DNA from: Gp6-AA40 sp963818645
GTDB taxonomy: Bacteria > Acidobacteriota > Vicinamibacteria > Vicinamibacterales > UBA2999
Direction: 5' to 3'
DNA length: 64,000 bases
NCBI GenBank assembly: GCA_963818645.1
Contig: CAWFTF010000023.1
Span: 62,001 to 126,000 of the forward strand
Positions 21,925-33,569 of the stretch are shown one piece after another. Position numbers and translations under genes: made by a program. The notes beneath the pieces are model-generated. The model had not been told where the DNA came from, did not search any database, and was given only the letters and a program-made list of their open reading frames with translations. Position 1 is the stretch's first letter, and each line of letters opens with the position of its first letter.

Positions 21925-23229
21925 ATGAAAAGCCTCACTGGGCATCTCTACTTCTGGGTGCTGCTCGCCATCCTTGCGGGTGGGGTATTCGGCTATGTAG
22001 ACCCGGCAACCGCGGTCAAGCTGAAGCCGCTCGGCGACGGGTTCATCGCCCTCGTAAAGATGCTGATCAGCCCGATCATCTTCTGCACGGTCGTGCTGGG
22101 AATCGCCGGCGCGGGAAGCATGAAGAAGGTCGGCCGGGTGGGCGCGAAGGCGCTGATCTACTTCGAGGTCGTCTCGAGCATCGCCCTGGTCATCGGTCTG
22201 GTCGTGATCAACGTCGCCCAGCCGGGCAGCGGATTCAATGTGGATCCGGCGACGCTGGATGCGAACGCCGTCGCCGACTATGCGAAGCGGGCTCACGCCC
22301 AGACGACGACCGACTTCATCCTCAGCATCATCCCGGTCACTTTCTTCGACGCGTTTGCCGGGTCAGGGAATCTGTTGCAGGTGCTGTTCGTCGCGATCCT
22401 GTTTGGCTACGCGATGACGCACATGGGCGAACGTGGCAAGACCGTGCACCAGTTCATCGAGGCCTGCTCGCTCATCTTCTTCGCCATGATGAACGCGCTG
22501 ATGAAGCTCGCGCCCATCGGTGCCGGTGGCGCGATGGCCTTCACCATCGGCCGCTATGGAATCGAGGCACTGAGGCCGCTGGCCGCCCTGATGGGCAGCT
22601 TCTACCTGACGTGCCTCCTCTTCATCCTGGTCGTCCTTGGCAGCATCGCGGCCTTCACCGGCTTCAGCATCATCCGCTTCATCATCTACATCAAAGAGGA
22701 GCTGCTGACGGTGCTCGGAACCTCGTCATCGGAGTCGGCACTCGTGCCGCTGATGCAGAAGCTCGAGAGACTCGGGTGCTCTCGATCGGTGGTCGGACTC
22801 GTTGTGCCGGCTGGTTACTCGTTCAACCTCGATGGCACGAACATCTATCTGACAATGGCGGCGATCTTCGTGGCGCAGGCGCTCAACATCGACCTCACGC
22901 TGCGGCAGGAGTTGACGCTTCTCGCTGTAGCGATGCTGACGTCGAAGGGCGCGTCTGGCGTCACGGGAGCAGGTTTCATCACACTCGCTGCGACACTTGC
23001 TGTCGTCCCGTCGATTCCCGTCGCCGGGTTGGCGTTGATCTTAGGGATCGATCGCTTCATGTCTGAATCGCGGTCGCTCACGAACTTCATCGGCAACGGC
23101 GTGGCTGCGATTGTCGTAGCGCGCTGGGAGGACGAGCTCGACCTGGCCAAACTCACAGCCGAACTGACCGGCAGCCGGGCTACACCGGTTCCAGAAGCTG
23201 AAGGTTCTCGGCAGCTTGCGGATCTGTGA
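21925..23229 (+). CDS. dctA: Dicarboxylate:cation symporter (DctA family)
   Basis: Sodium- or proton-coupled uptake of C4-dicarboxylates (succinate, fumarate, malate) or related acidic solutes. The 434-residue protein starts MKSLTGHLYFWVLLAIL and has eight helices plus the two re-entrant loops. The diagnostic segments are TSSSESALVPLM and VPAGYSFNLDGTNIY, which form the substrate and cation sites. The ATG at 21925 fits the family start. It is divergent from the AAA+/Fis regulator. Its 3' end overlaps the convergent PilZ gene by 50 bp. Confidence 0.92.
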   Translation: MKSLTGHLYFWVLLAILAGGVFGYVDPATAVKLKPLGDGFIALVKMLISPIIFCTVVLGIAGAGSMKKVGRVGAKALIYFEVVSSIALVIGLVVINVAQPGSGFNVDPATLDANAVADYAKRAHAQTTTDFILSIIPVTFFDAFAGSGNLLQVLFVAILFGYAMTHMGERGKTVHQFIEACSLIFFAMMNALMKLAPIGAGGAMAFTIGRYGIEALRPLAALMGSFYLTCLLFILVVLGSIAAFTGFSIIRFIIYIKEELLTVLGTSSSESALVPLMQKLERLGCSRSVVGLVVPAGYSFNLDGTNIYLTMAAIFVAQALNIDLTLRQELTLLAVAMLTSKGASGVTGAGFITLAATLAVVPSIPVAGLALILGIDRFMSESRSLTNFIGNGVAAIVVARWEDELDLAKLTAELTGSRATPVPEAEGSRQLADL

Positions 23230-23563
23230 GCACGGGCATCGCTGCCAGGTCGATCGGCTGTAGTTCGACCGGTGTGTCGAACGCCAGCGCACCTCGATAC
23301 TGAACGACGTCCGCGGTGACGTCCCAGACCGCACATCGGACTACGCGAGCGCGGATCAGAACCCGTCCCTGAGATGCGGTCACGTGCACGTCAACGTGGG
23401 TCCCCGGTAGCAACCGCGTCGTTCCACGAACAAGAACCCCACTCGATGACACGTTGATCACCGACAATTCCCGACCCAGACGCAGCCGGACGCGCGAGAG
23501 CGGATCCGTGGCCATTGGTATCCAGCGACCCCCCTGCCGGCGCTCGTGGGGCTCAGTCTGCAT
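23180..23563 (-). CDS. PilZ domain protein
   Basis: About 127 residues. The N-terminal ERRQGGRW and the later VINVSSSGVLVRG are a loose version of the c-di-GMP-binding pattern RxxxR...(D/N)xSxxG, so nucleotide binding is plausible. I chose the ATG at 23561-23563, which overlaps the end of the pilin-like gene by 11 bp. The pair suggests a surface-pilus or secretion function under c-di-GMP control. Confidence 0.75.
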   Translation of the reverse strand: MQTEPHERRQGGRWIPMATDPLSRVRLRLGRELSVINVSSSGVLVRGTTRLLPGTHVDVHVTASQGRVLIRARVVRCAVWDVTADVVQYRGALAFDTPVELQPIDLAAMPVLTDPQAAENLQLLEPV

Positions 23564-24161
23564 TGACCCACGCTCCCGTCGCCCGCTCGTACCGCAGTAC
23601 GCGAGCGCGGGCGGTGACACCGAGTACGCGTACGGCCCATTGCGTCTGGTCGCGTCCAACGACGTATACGCTTCCGGATGTGGCGGTGCCATTCGGACTG
23701 AAGGAGAGAATCATCGTTCCGCCCAGTGCTACGGCGCTGGTCCCCGGAGTTCCCGGAGCGAGCCCTATCGCGGCTCCGGGATAGAGATCGGACAGATAAA
23801 CCGGTGCTTCAATCACGCGATCGATCTGCTGCGTGATATCCGCCGTGCGCACGCCGTCGCCGTTGCCGTCTTCAACCATCGAGAACCTCACGCCTCTCGT
23901 GTCTTGTTCGAAATACAACGCGACGGTGGCCGAGCGGCCGACCGCACGCGATCGTGCAAGCGCTGCCCGGGTTGTCAGATATCGCGCCGCGCCTGCGCCT
24001 CGCGATCGGTCGACGACTGCGCCGACGCTCGAGACGCTGATGCCTGCAAGGATGCAAAGCAGTGCCGAAGCGAACAGGATCTCGAGGAACGTGTAGCCCG
24101 CGCTGCTAAGGGCGGGTGGCCGCGGGCGCTGGGCGGAGCGCCCGCGACCATTGCCGCACAT
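23553..24161 (-). CDS. Type IV pilin-like protein (GspH/FimT type)
   Basis: A 202-residue protein with a prepilin leader: the cleavage site is after Gly22 (AG/YTFLEIL) with Glu at +5, followed by a hydrophobic helix. The rest resembles minor pilins or pseudopilins of the GspH/FimT family (a GTMILSFSPNGTATSG-like segment near the C-terminus). The leader peptide is written in the GC-rich heptamer-like sequence that lies in the 198-bp repeat. Upstream on the same strand should be the ComEA-like gene, now found intact only at 35.1-35.5 kb; see the 198-bp repeats. Confidence 0.8.
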   Translation of the reverse strand: MCGNGRGRSAQRPRPPALSSAGYTFLEILFASALLCILAGISVSSVGAVVDRSRGAGAARYLTTRAALARSRAVGRSATVALYFEQDTRGVRFSMVEDGNGDGVRTADITQQIDRVIEAPVYLSDLYPGAAIGLAPGTPGTSAVALGGTMILSFSPNGTATSGSVYVVGRDQTQWAVRVLGVTARARVLRYERATGAWVNAD

Positions 24162-24269
24162 CGTAACTACTGCCTCGCCGACTCGCCCTTCACGGTGACG
24201 ACAGTGACGAGAGGCTTCAGCTTCAGAAGCTTTTCTCCCCCACGCCGCGCACGTTCATCAGGTCCTCGA
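24072..24269. repeat. 198-bp direct repeat, copy A
   Basis: Copy A matches copy B (35047-35244) with about five differences, two of them one-base gaps, so about 97% identity by eye. It spans the start of the pilin gene, the gap and the 3' end of the ComEA-like gene. It contains CGCGGGCGCT / AGCGCCCGCG, a perfect 10-bp stem at 24121-24146, and a 7-bp periodic stretch at 24100-24141. Confidence 0.9.
24167..24269 (-). pseudogene. 3' fragment of the ComEA-like helix-hairpin-helix gene
   Basis: The minus strand reads EDLMNVRGVGEKSF and then stops because one base is missing compared with copy B; the rest (VTVVTVKGES) continues in another frame. Nothing upstream of 24269 belongs to this gene. It is the truncated partner of the intact gene at 35141-35461. 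Confidence 0.8.
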
Positions 24270-24545
24270 TCTGATTTCAAAGAATGGCTGGCGTCGTGTT
24301 GATGCAGGTGCACACGAGATGCGCCCACCAGCGGCGCCCGCCACGACCCACTTTCGACACTACCGTGCGGCGTAGCACGAGGCTTCATCGGTCTCTCGCC
24401 ACAACGAGCAATCGATCGTGCATTCCGCCACGTCGCTCTCGACGAAAGCAAACGAGAAGCCGCTTGGATGTCGTTGAATCCGTCGGTTTAACGTGCTGAC
24501 GAGAAAGGCGTTATCAGCCGACGCGAGTATGCCCATCGATGCAGG

Positions 24546-24582
24546 GGGCTGAGAGTGCCGCCGCCAGTTAACTGTCGAAGGA
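24546..24582. repeat. Short dispersed repeat, copy 1
   Basis: Begins GGCTGAGAGTG and carries CCGCCAGTTAACTGTCG. It is related to copies at 24620-24664 and 30091-30140; this is the most diverged copy. Confidence 0.55.
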
Positions 24583-24619
24583 ATGGGTGCGGTGTGGACG
24601 ATGTCGAAACGCCGGTCGA

Positions 24620-24664
24620 TGGAGGCGGCTGAGAGTGACCCCGCCAGTTGACTGTCGCGGGACG
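24620..24664. repeat. Short dispersed repeat, copy 2
   Basis: Reads GGAGGCGGCT then GAGAGTGACCCCGCCAGTT, followed by GACTGTCGCGGGAC. The core GAGAGTGACCCCGCCAGTT is identical to copy 3 at 30091-30140. Confidence 0.65.
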
Positions 24665-24756
24665 CGGGCCTCGTCAGCGTCACTCCCCAACCAGATCGAG
24701 TGGTCGCTCTGCTCCGAGGTCGAGCATGGCAATTCGAGAAGGAGCGCCGTCTGACG

Positions 24757-26895
24757 TCAGAGCAATCCGGCACCGCGCGCCCACTTGTACTTGGCGCCGA
24801 GCACGTCCACCGGGATCTCCGTCGAGTAGGGATAGGCCGGAATCTTGTGATCGAAGAGATACTCCGACGCCTCTTCGACTTCCACGTCGCCCGCCAGCGA
24901 GACGACGATCGGTTTGTCGATGCCCTTCGCCCGCATCTCCTCGACGATCTCGGCCAGCAGCTTCGCAAAGACCATCGGCGGCGTGACGATCGTGTGCCAG
25001 TAGCCGAGAATCAGTGAGTGGATCCGCTGGTCTTCGAGCCCGAGTCGAACGGTGTTCTGGTAGGTCTTCGGCGGCTCGCCGCCGGTGATGTCAACGGGGT
25101 TGCCGGATGCACCGAAGGGAGGGATGAACTTCTTGAACGCGGCATCGAGGTCCGGGGGAAAAGCCATCAGCGACAGGCCGTTGTCCACAACTGCGTCCGA
25201 CAGCAGGACGCCGGAGCCGCCGGCCCCGGTGATGATGACGATGTTGTCGCCCTTCGGTGTCGGCAGGATCGGAAGCGCGCGGGCGAATTCGAGCATCTCG
25301 CGCAGCGAACGTGCGCGAATCACGCCTGACTGCCTCAGCACATCGTCGTAGATCTTGTCGTTGCCCGCGAGCGCACCGGTGTGCGAGCTCGCGGCCTTGG
25401 AACCCAGAGAGGTGCGTCCGGCCTTCAGCACGACGACAGGCTTTTTCTTCGATACGCGCTTCGCGACTTCGGCGAACGCGCGGCCGTCCTTCAGGTCCTC
25501 GCAGTGCTGCACGATGATGTGCGTGTTGTCGTCCTGCTCGAAGAACGTCAGCAGATCGTCTTCATCGATATCGGACTTGTTCCCCAAGCCAACGATGGCC
25601 GAGACGCCCATCTTCGCCGAGCGGGAGAAGCCGATGATGGCCATCCCGATACCGCCCGACTGCGACGACAACGCCGCGTGGCCCTTGACGTCATACGCCG
25701 TGCAGAACGTCGCGCAGAGGTTGCTCCACGTGTAGTAGAAGCCGTAGATGTTCGGGCCCATCAGGCGGACGCCGTACTTCTGGGCGACCGCGACGAGTTC
25801 CTTCTGGCCCTCGACGTTGCCGGTCTCGGCAAAACCGGAAGGAATGAGGACGGCGCCGGGAATCTTCTTCTCGCCGCACTCTGCCACCGCTGACGCCACG
25901 AACTTCGCCGGAATCGCGAACACCGCGACGTCGATGTCGCCAGGCACATCCTTGACGCTCTTGTAGGCTTTCAGGCCCATGATCTCGTCGGCGGACGGGT
26001 TGATCGGATAGATCTGCCCTTTGTACCCGCCGTTGATCAGGTTCTTCATCACCGAGTTGCCGATCTTGCCCGCCTCCGAGGAGGCGCCGATGACGGCGAC
26101 CGCCTTCGGCTTCATGATGCGGTTCATGTCGCGCACGATGTCCTCGTGCTTCGGGCGGAACCGCGCCGGCGCCGGCGAGAAGTTGACGACGATCCGGACG
26201 TCGGCGGCGATCGCGCCGTCCTTGGTCGCGAACACAGGGTTCAAGTCCATCTCCGCGATTTCCGGGTTGTCGGCGATGAGCTGCGAGACGCCCTGGATCA
26301 TTGTCGCGAGCGCGTCGCGGTTGACCGGATCCCCACCGCGGACGCCCTTGAGGATCTGCGCCGCAGCGATGCCGTCGAGCATCGACAGCGCGTCGTCCTT
26401 TGTCGCGGGCGCGAGACGGAACGTGATGTCCTTGAGCACTTCGACGAGGACGCCGCCAAGACCGAACGCGACGAGTTTGCCGAAGACAGGATCGGTGACC
26501 GCGCCGATGATCACTTCCTGACCGCCAGCGAGCATCTGTTGCACCTGGACGCCGAGGATGGTGGCCTTCGCGTTGTACTTCTTCGCGTTGGCGATGATCG
26601 TGTCGTAGCCCTTCTGGGCCTCGTCGGCGCTCTTCACGCCGACTAGCACGCCCCCCGCCTCGGTCTTGTGCAGAATCTCCGGCGACACGATCTTGAGCAC
26701 CACCGGAAAGCCCATCCCCGTCGCTATCGTCGCCGCCTCGGCGGCCGACTTCGCGACGCCTTCTTTGGGAACCGGGATCCCGTACGCCTCGCATACGAGC
26801 TTGCCCTCGGGTGCGGTGAGCGCGGTGCGGCCTTCGGCTTTGACTGCATCGAGCACACGTCTGACTTCTTCGGTCGGGTTGGTGATCATCGTCAT
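24757..26895 (-). CDS. NDP-forming acyl-CoA synthetase (acetate-CoA ligase family) of the oxalate operon
   Basis: About 712 residues. An ATP-grasp domain comes first (about 1-220, with PVVLKIVSPEILHKTEAGG), then a CoA-binding Rossmann domain (AVAVIGASSEAGKIGN), then a succinyl-CoA-ligase-like part with the phosphohistidine motif SSHTGALAG. The family makes acyl-CoA from an acid, CoA and ATP with release of ADP. It starts 25 bp after frc and shares the operon with oxc, so oxalate or formate are plausible substrates, which would prime the oxalyl-CoA/formyl-CoA cycle. That substrate is inference. ATG at 26893-26895 chosen; a second ATG follows two codons later. Confidence 0.85.
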   Translation of the reverse strand: MTMITNPTEEVRRVLDAVKAEGRTALTAPEGKLVCEAYGIPVPKEGVAKSAAEAATIATGMGFPVVLKIVSPEILHKTEAGGVLVGVKSADEAQKGYDTIIANAKKYNAKATILGVQVQQMLAGGQEVIIGAVTDPVFGKLVAFGLGGVLVEVLKDITFRLAPATKDDALSMLDGIAAAQILKGVRGGDPVNRDALATMIQGVSQLIADNPEIAEMDLNPVFATKDGAIAADVRIVVNFSPAPARFRPKHEDIVRDMNRIMKPKAVAVIGASSEAGKIGNSVMKNLINGGYKGQIYPINPSADEIMGLKAYKSVKDVPGDIDVAVFAIPAKFVASAVAECGEKKIPGAVLIPSGFAETGNVEGQKELVAVAQKYGVRLMGPNIYGFYYTWSNLCATFCTAYDVKGHAALSSQSGGIGMAIIGFSRSAKMGVSAIVGLGNKSDIDEDDLLTFFEQDDNTHIIVQHCEDLKDGRAFAEVAKRVSKKKPVVVLKAGRTSLGSKAASSHTGALAGNDKIYDDVLRQSGVIRARSLREMLEFARALPILPTPKGDNIVIITGAGGSGVLLSDAVVDNGLSLMAFPPDLDAAFKKFIPPFGASGNPVDITGGEPPKTYQNTVRLGLEDQRIHSLILGYWHTIVTPPMVFAKLLAEIVEEMRAKGIDKPIVVSLAGDVEVEEASEYLFDHKIPAYPYSTEIPVDVLGAKYKWARGAGLL

Positions 26896-26920
26896 GTCTA
26901 GTGGTCCGTATACGCCCGTT

Positions 26921-28168
26921 TCAGATGACTTTCTCGGTCCGCAGAGCTGCGATCTCATTCGCTCCGAAGCCGAGTTCTGCCAGGATCTCGTCGGTGTGCT
27001 CGCCGAGGAGTGGCGATCGCTTCACGTCGGCCGGACTGTCAGACATCTTGATCGGATTGCCCACCGTGAGGTATTTGCCTCGCGTCGGGTGATCGACCTC
27101 GACGACGGTGCCGGTCTTGCGCAGCGACGGTTCTTCCGCGATCTCTTTCATGGAGAGAATCGGTCCGCACGGGATGTCGTGGGCGTTGAGGATGTCCATC
27201 GCTTCGAACTTGGTCTTCGTCTTCGTCCATTCCTCAATCCCGTCGAAGATTTCCGACAGATGCGGCAGCCGCGCCTTCGGCGTCGCGTACCGCGGATCGG
27301 TCAACCATTCCTCACGACCGATCACTTTGCAGATAGCGTCCCAGACGGGAGCCTGCGTGATGAAGTAGATGTAGGCGTTGGGATCGGTTTCCCAGCCCTT
27401 GCACTTGAGAATCCATCCCGGCTGCCCGCCGCCAGAGGCGTTCCCCGACCGCGGGGCGGCATCACCGAACGTGCCGTTGGGGTATTGCGGGTACTCTTCG
27501 AGGACGTGGGTCCGTGCGAGCCGCTGCTGATCGCGCAGCTTCACGCGGCACAGATTGAGCACGCCATCCTGCATCGCGGCGAGCACGCGCTGACCGCGGC
27601 CCGTGGTGTTGCGCTGGTACAAGGCTGCCACGATGCCCAGCGCAAGATGCAATCCGGTTCCGCTGTCGCCGATCTGCGCACCGGTGACCAGCGGCGGGCC
27701 GTCATCGAAGCCGGTCGTGGACGCCGCACCACCGGCACACTGCGCGATGTTCTCGTAGACTTTGCAGTCCTCGTACGGCCCGGGGCCGAAACCCTTGACC
27801 GACGCGACAATCATGCGGGGGTTGATCTCGCGGATACGCTCCCAGGTGAAACCCATGCGGTCGAGCGCTCCCGGAGCGAAGTTCTCCACGAGCACATCGC
27901 ATTTCTTCACGAGGGCTTCGAGGATGGCTTTCCCTTTCGGGTTTTTGGCGTCGACCGTGATCGAACGCTTGTTCGAGTTGAGCATCGTGAAGTACAGGCT
28001 GTCCACTCCCGGAATGTCGCGCAGCTGGCCGCGCGTGACGTCCCCCTCACCGGCGCGTTCAACCTTGACGACGTCGGCTCCCAGCCATGCGAGGAGCTGC
28101 GTGCACGTCGGCCCGGATTGAACGTGAGTGAAGTCGAGAATGCGAACGCCGTCTAGTGCCTTGCCCAT
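26921..28168 (-). CDS. frc: Formyl-CoA:oxalate CoA-transferase
   Basis: Class III CoA-transferase that moves CoA from formyl-CoA to oxalate. The 415 residues follow the Oxalobacter Frc sequence closely as I recall it: LDFTHVQSGPTCTQLLAWLG at the N-terminus, VENFAPGALDRMGF, the catalytic Asp168 in QIGDSG, KLRDQQRL, the glycine loop GNASGGGQPGW and WETDPNAYIYF. The catalytic Asp and the glycine loop are both kept, so the assignment to oxalate rather than to another CaiB-type substrate is strong. It lies 28 bp downstream of oxc. Confidence 0.93.
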   Translation of the reverse strand: MGKALDGVRILDFTHVQSGPTCTQLLAWLGADVVKVERAGEGDVTRGQLRDIPGVDSLYFTMLNSNKRSITVDAKNPKGKAILEALVKKCDVLVENFAPGALDRMGFTWERIREINPRMIVASVKGFGPGPYEDCKVYENIAQCAGGAASTTGFDDGPPLVTGAQIGDSGTGLHLALGIVAALYQRNTTGRGQRVLAAMQDGVLNLCRVKLRDQQRLARTHVLEEYPQYPNGTFGDAAPRSGNASGGGQPGWILKCKGWETDPNAYIYFITQAPVWDAICKVIGREEWLTDPRYATPKARLPHLSEIFDGIEEWTKTKTKFEAMDILNAHDIPCGPILSMKEIAEEPSLRKTGTVVEVDHPTRGKYLTVGNPIKMSDSPADVKRSPLLGEHTDEILAELGFGANEIAALRTEKVI

Positions 28169-28196
28169 CTATGAGGCCCTCTCCAATCGATTCAGG

Positions 28197-29938
28197 TTAT
28201 TTCTTGCGAACCGCGCTTTGCGGGTTGAGTTTGCCGATGCTGCCGCTCTCGGTGCCGGCCGCTGGGTCGATGACCGCGTTGATGAGGGTCGGCCTGCCGG
28301 AGTCCATCGCCGCGTCGACGGCGCGCTTCAGCTCGTCGGGCGTCGTCGCATTCATGCCGACGCCTCCGAACGCCTCGATCATCTTGTCGTACCGCGAGCC
28401 TTTGACGAAGACGGTGATCGCCGGATCCGAGCCCGTGGCATTGACGTCGGTTCCGCGATAGATACCGTCGTTGTTGAAGATGACGACGCAGACCGGCAGG
28501 TTGTAGCGGCAGATGGTCTCGACCTCCATGCCCGAGAAGCCGAAGGCGGAGTCGCCCTCGAGCGCGAGCACGGGCTTGCCGGTCTCGATGGCCGCGGCGA
28601 TCGCGAAGCCCATGCCGATGCCCATGACACCCCAGGTGCCGACGTCGAGACGCTTGCGTGGCTGATACATGTCGATCGCGCCGCGCGCCAGGTCGAGCGT
28701 GTTGGCGCCTTCGTTGACGAGGATCGCATCCGGCCGCTCTTTGATGACGGTGCGCAATGCGCCGAGCGCGCCGTGGAAGTCCATAGGTGACCTGGTGCTC
28801 ATCAGCCGCGGCGCCATCTTGGCGATGTTTTCCTCGCGTTTCGTCTTGACGGCGTTGATCCACTCCGCCGGCGGCGCCGGCCAATGGGCGCCTATGCCGT
28901 CGAGCAGCGCCGAGACGCAGGAGCCGATGTCGCCCACCACCGGAGCGACGATCTTGACATTCGAGTCCATCTCCTTCGGCTCGATGTCGATCTGGATGAA
29001 CGTCTTCGGCGCGTCGCCCCAGGTCTTGCCCTTGCCGTGCGACAAGAGCCAGTTGAGCCGGGCGCCGATCAGCATGACGACGTCGGACTCCTTCAGCACC
29101 GTCGAGCGTGCGGCGCCGGCACACTGCGGATGCGTGTCGGGCAGAAGGCCCTTGGCCATGCTCATCGGCAGAAACGGTATGCCGCTTTTTTCGACCAGGG
29201 CGCGGATCTGGTCGTCGGCCTGCGCGTATGCCGCGCCTTTGCCGAGAATGATCAGGGGGCGCTTGGCACCCTTCAGCAGATCGAGCGCACGCGCGACAGC
29301 GTCCGGCGCAGGAATGCTGGGCCGGCGCGGGGTCGATGACCTTGACGAGTGACTTGGCTGCCAGCCTCCGCGTCGATCACCTGAGCGAACAGTTTGGCCG
29401 GCAGATCGAGATAGACGCCGCCTGGACGACCAGAAACCGCTGCGCGGATCGCGCGCGCCACGCCGATGCCGATGTCCGCGGCATGCAGCACGCGGAACGC
29501 CGCCTTACAGAGGGGCTTGGCAATCGCCAGTTGGTCCATCTCTTCGTAGTCGCCCTGCTGCAAGTCGACGATCTCGCGCTCGGACGAGCCGCTGATCAGG
29601 ATCATCGGAAAGCAGTTGGTCGTCGCGTTGGCCAGCGCAGTCAGACCGTTGAGGAAGCCGGGAGCTGACACCGTGAGGCAAACGCCTGGCTTCTTCGTCA
29701 GGAAGCCGGCGATGGCCGCGGCGTTGCCGGCGTGCTGCTCATGCCGGAACGAGATGACGCGCATGCCTGCGGCCTGTGCCAGACGGCCGAGGTCCGTGAT
29801 CGGGATGCCAGGCACACCGTAGATGGTCTTGACGCCGTTGAGCGTGAGCGCCTCGATGACGAGGTGAAAGCCGTCCGTCAGCTTCCGCTCGGTATCGGCT
29901 GCGTTGGCATCGGCGGTGGAGGCCGCAGTCTCTAACAT
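28197..29938 (-). CDS. oxc: Oxalyl-CoA decarboxylase, two frameshifts
   Basis: ThDP-dependent enzyme that converts oxalyl-CoA to formyl-CoA and CO2. The N-terminal part from 29938 (LTDGFHLVIEALTLNGVKT, YGVPGIPITDLG, SFRHEQHAGNAAA with the catalytic Glu) is in one frame to about 29360. A few codons (AKSLVKVIDPAPA) lie in a second frame. From about 29320 a third frame runs to the stop with LLKGAKRPLIILGKGAAYAQ, GDSAFGFSGMEVETI and NNDGIYRG, the ThDP/Mg site. Both shifts are one-base insertions. The ATG at 29936-29938 has a GGAGG ribosome-binding site 7 bp upstream. First gene of the oxalate operon. Confidence 0.93.
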
Positions 29939-29976
29939 AGTGTCCTCCGGAGCAGTGGCTTTTGGGCGATCAGAAT

Positions 29977-30010
29977 GGAATACCGTATGTGGTATACCAA
30001 TCAAAGTCAA
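29977..30010 (-). promoter_or_regulatory. Promoter and operator of the oxalate operon
   Basis: On the minus strand TTGACT (30010-30005) and TACGGT (29987-29982) are separated by exactly 17 bp, a good sigma-70 pair 44 bp upstream of the oxc start. The spacer holds GGTATACC (29991-29998) and the -10 region overlaps GGTATTCC (29984-29977), two palindromic octamers 14 bp apart. Such TGGTATACCA-like dyads are typical of GntR-family operators, and occupancy would block RNA polymerase. No GntR gene is in the window. Confidence 0.65.
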
Positions 30011-30090
30011 CTTGAAGCCCGCGCCTTTCATCGTCAGGAAAACCAAGAAAGATCATCGAGATCATCGAAGTCTGCGCGGCGCTGGAGAGC

Positions 30091-30140
30091 ATGGAGGGAG
30101 GGCTCGAGAGTGACCCCGCCAGTTACCGGCGCGGGACGTC
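30091..30140. repeat. Short dispersed repeat, copy 3
   Basis: ATGGAGGGAGGGCTC is followed by GAGAGTGACCCCGCCAGTT and CGGCGCGGGAC. It shares a 19-bp identical core with copy 2. It lies upstream of oxc and overlaps the 3' end of the wHTH-FHA gene. Confidence 0.65.
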
Positions 30141-30803
30141 GGCCCGGTGCGGACGACGCTCAGTGCGGGTCGAGGCCGGCGCTCGAACAGCGTTGAACGT
30201 CAACTGGACTGAACCGATGCGGATACGGTCGCCGTCACGCAACTGCGTTGGAGAGTCGAGACTGCCGATCGGCGACGAACGTCCCGTTCTTGCTGTCGAG
30301 ATCTTCGACCGTCGCCGTATCTCCAACGACCCGAATCAGCGCGTGGCGCCGGGAGACGCCAGGGGAATCGAAGAACAGCTCGAGATCGGGATCTCGTCCC
30401 AGCACGTGTTCGCCTTCGCCGAGACGCGCGCGGCCGTTCGCCCACTGGAGGCGAAACCGGACGGTGGTGCTGTGCATGGTTGTGTTGTCCGATGCGGTTT
30501 CGGCCGGGGGTAATTGGAACGCGTAGCCGAACCGGTGGACGGTGCGCACGAAGCGAGGTTCTGTCGGATCGTCGCCGAGGGCCTGTCGAATCTCGGCGAT
30601 GAGATTCACCAGGTTCTTCTCCAGCACGAAGGTGTCGGGCCAGAGGCGCTCCTGAAGGGCGAACTTGGAGAGTGCCTTGGGTCGATTGGTGACGAGGATC
30701 TCCAGAAGTTGGTACGCCTTCGGTGTGAGCGGGACCGCCTGAGGTCCTCGCAGCAATTCCCGCGAGTCCAGATCCAGCACGAAGTCCCCGAAGGACACGC
30801 GGC

Positions 30804-30807
<4 letters not shown>
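30123..30807 (-). CDS. Winged-helix DNA-binding protein with C-terminal FHA domain, one frameshift
   Basis: The N-terminal 100 residues are an OmpR-type winged helix (VSFGDFVLDLDSRELLRG, LTPKAYQLLEILV, RTVHRFGYAF). An FHA phosphothreonine-binding domain follows (HVLGRDPDLELFFDSPGVSR, then SKNGTFV). After FVADRQ the frame drifts; the correct FHA end is in the +1 frame as SPTQLRDGDRIRIGSVQL and runs to 30123. The likely cause is a one-base insertion near 30262. The GTG start at 30805-30807 overlaps the stop of the upstream kinase/propeller gene (GTGA), so the two are coupled. FHA proteins read Thr-phosphorylated partners, which fits the kinase neighbour. Confidence 0.85.
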
Positions 30808-33402
<2,595 letters not shown>

Positions 33403-33569
33403 TGCTACGAGACCTCTGGGGAACGGCCCCATTCTAGCCCGCGATCGCTGTCATCTGTGTCGACGGAACCTGCCGAATTCCTGCCGGACGCCTGCCACTT
33501 CCTCTAGCGCGGACCATACCATCGCAATCCGATCCGAAGCGTGCGTGGCCTTCACGAGGGAGGTTCGTC

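Larger units (their letters stand above)
24270..24756. other. Non-coding or degraded stretch at the left end of the oxalate island
   Basis: No gene is supported on either strand. The stretch begins exactly where the 198-bp repeat stops matching and contains two of three copies of a short dispersed repeat (24546-24582 and 24620-24664). A minus-strand open stretch ending near 24360 has no recognisable domain. Confidence 0.5.

Noticed and set aside
24167..24451. A second functional ComEA-like gene at copy A
   Set aside because: Only the last 30 or so codons are present, with a one-base deletion; the upstream sequence is unrelated to the family.
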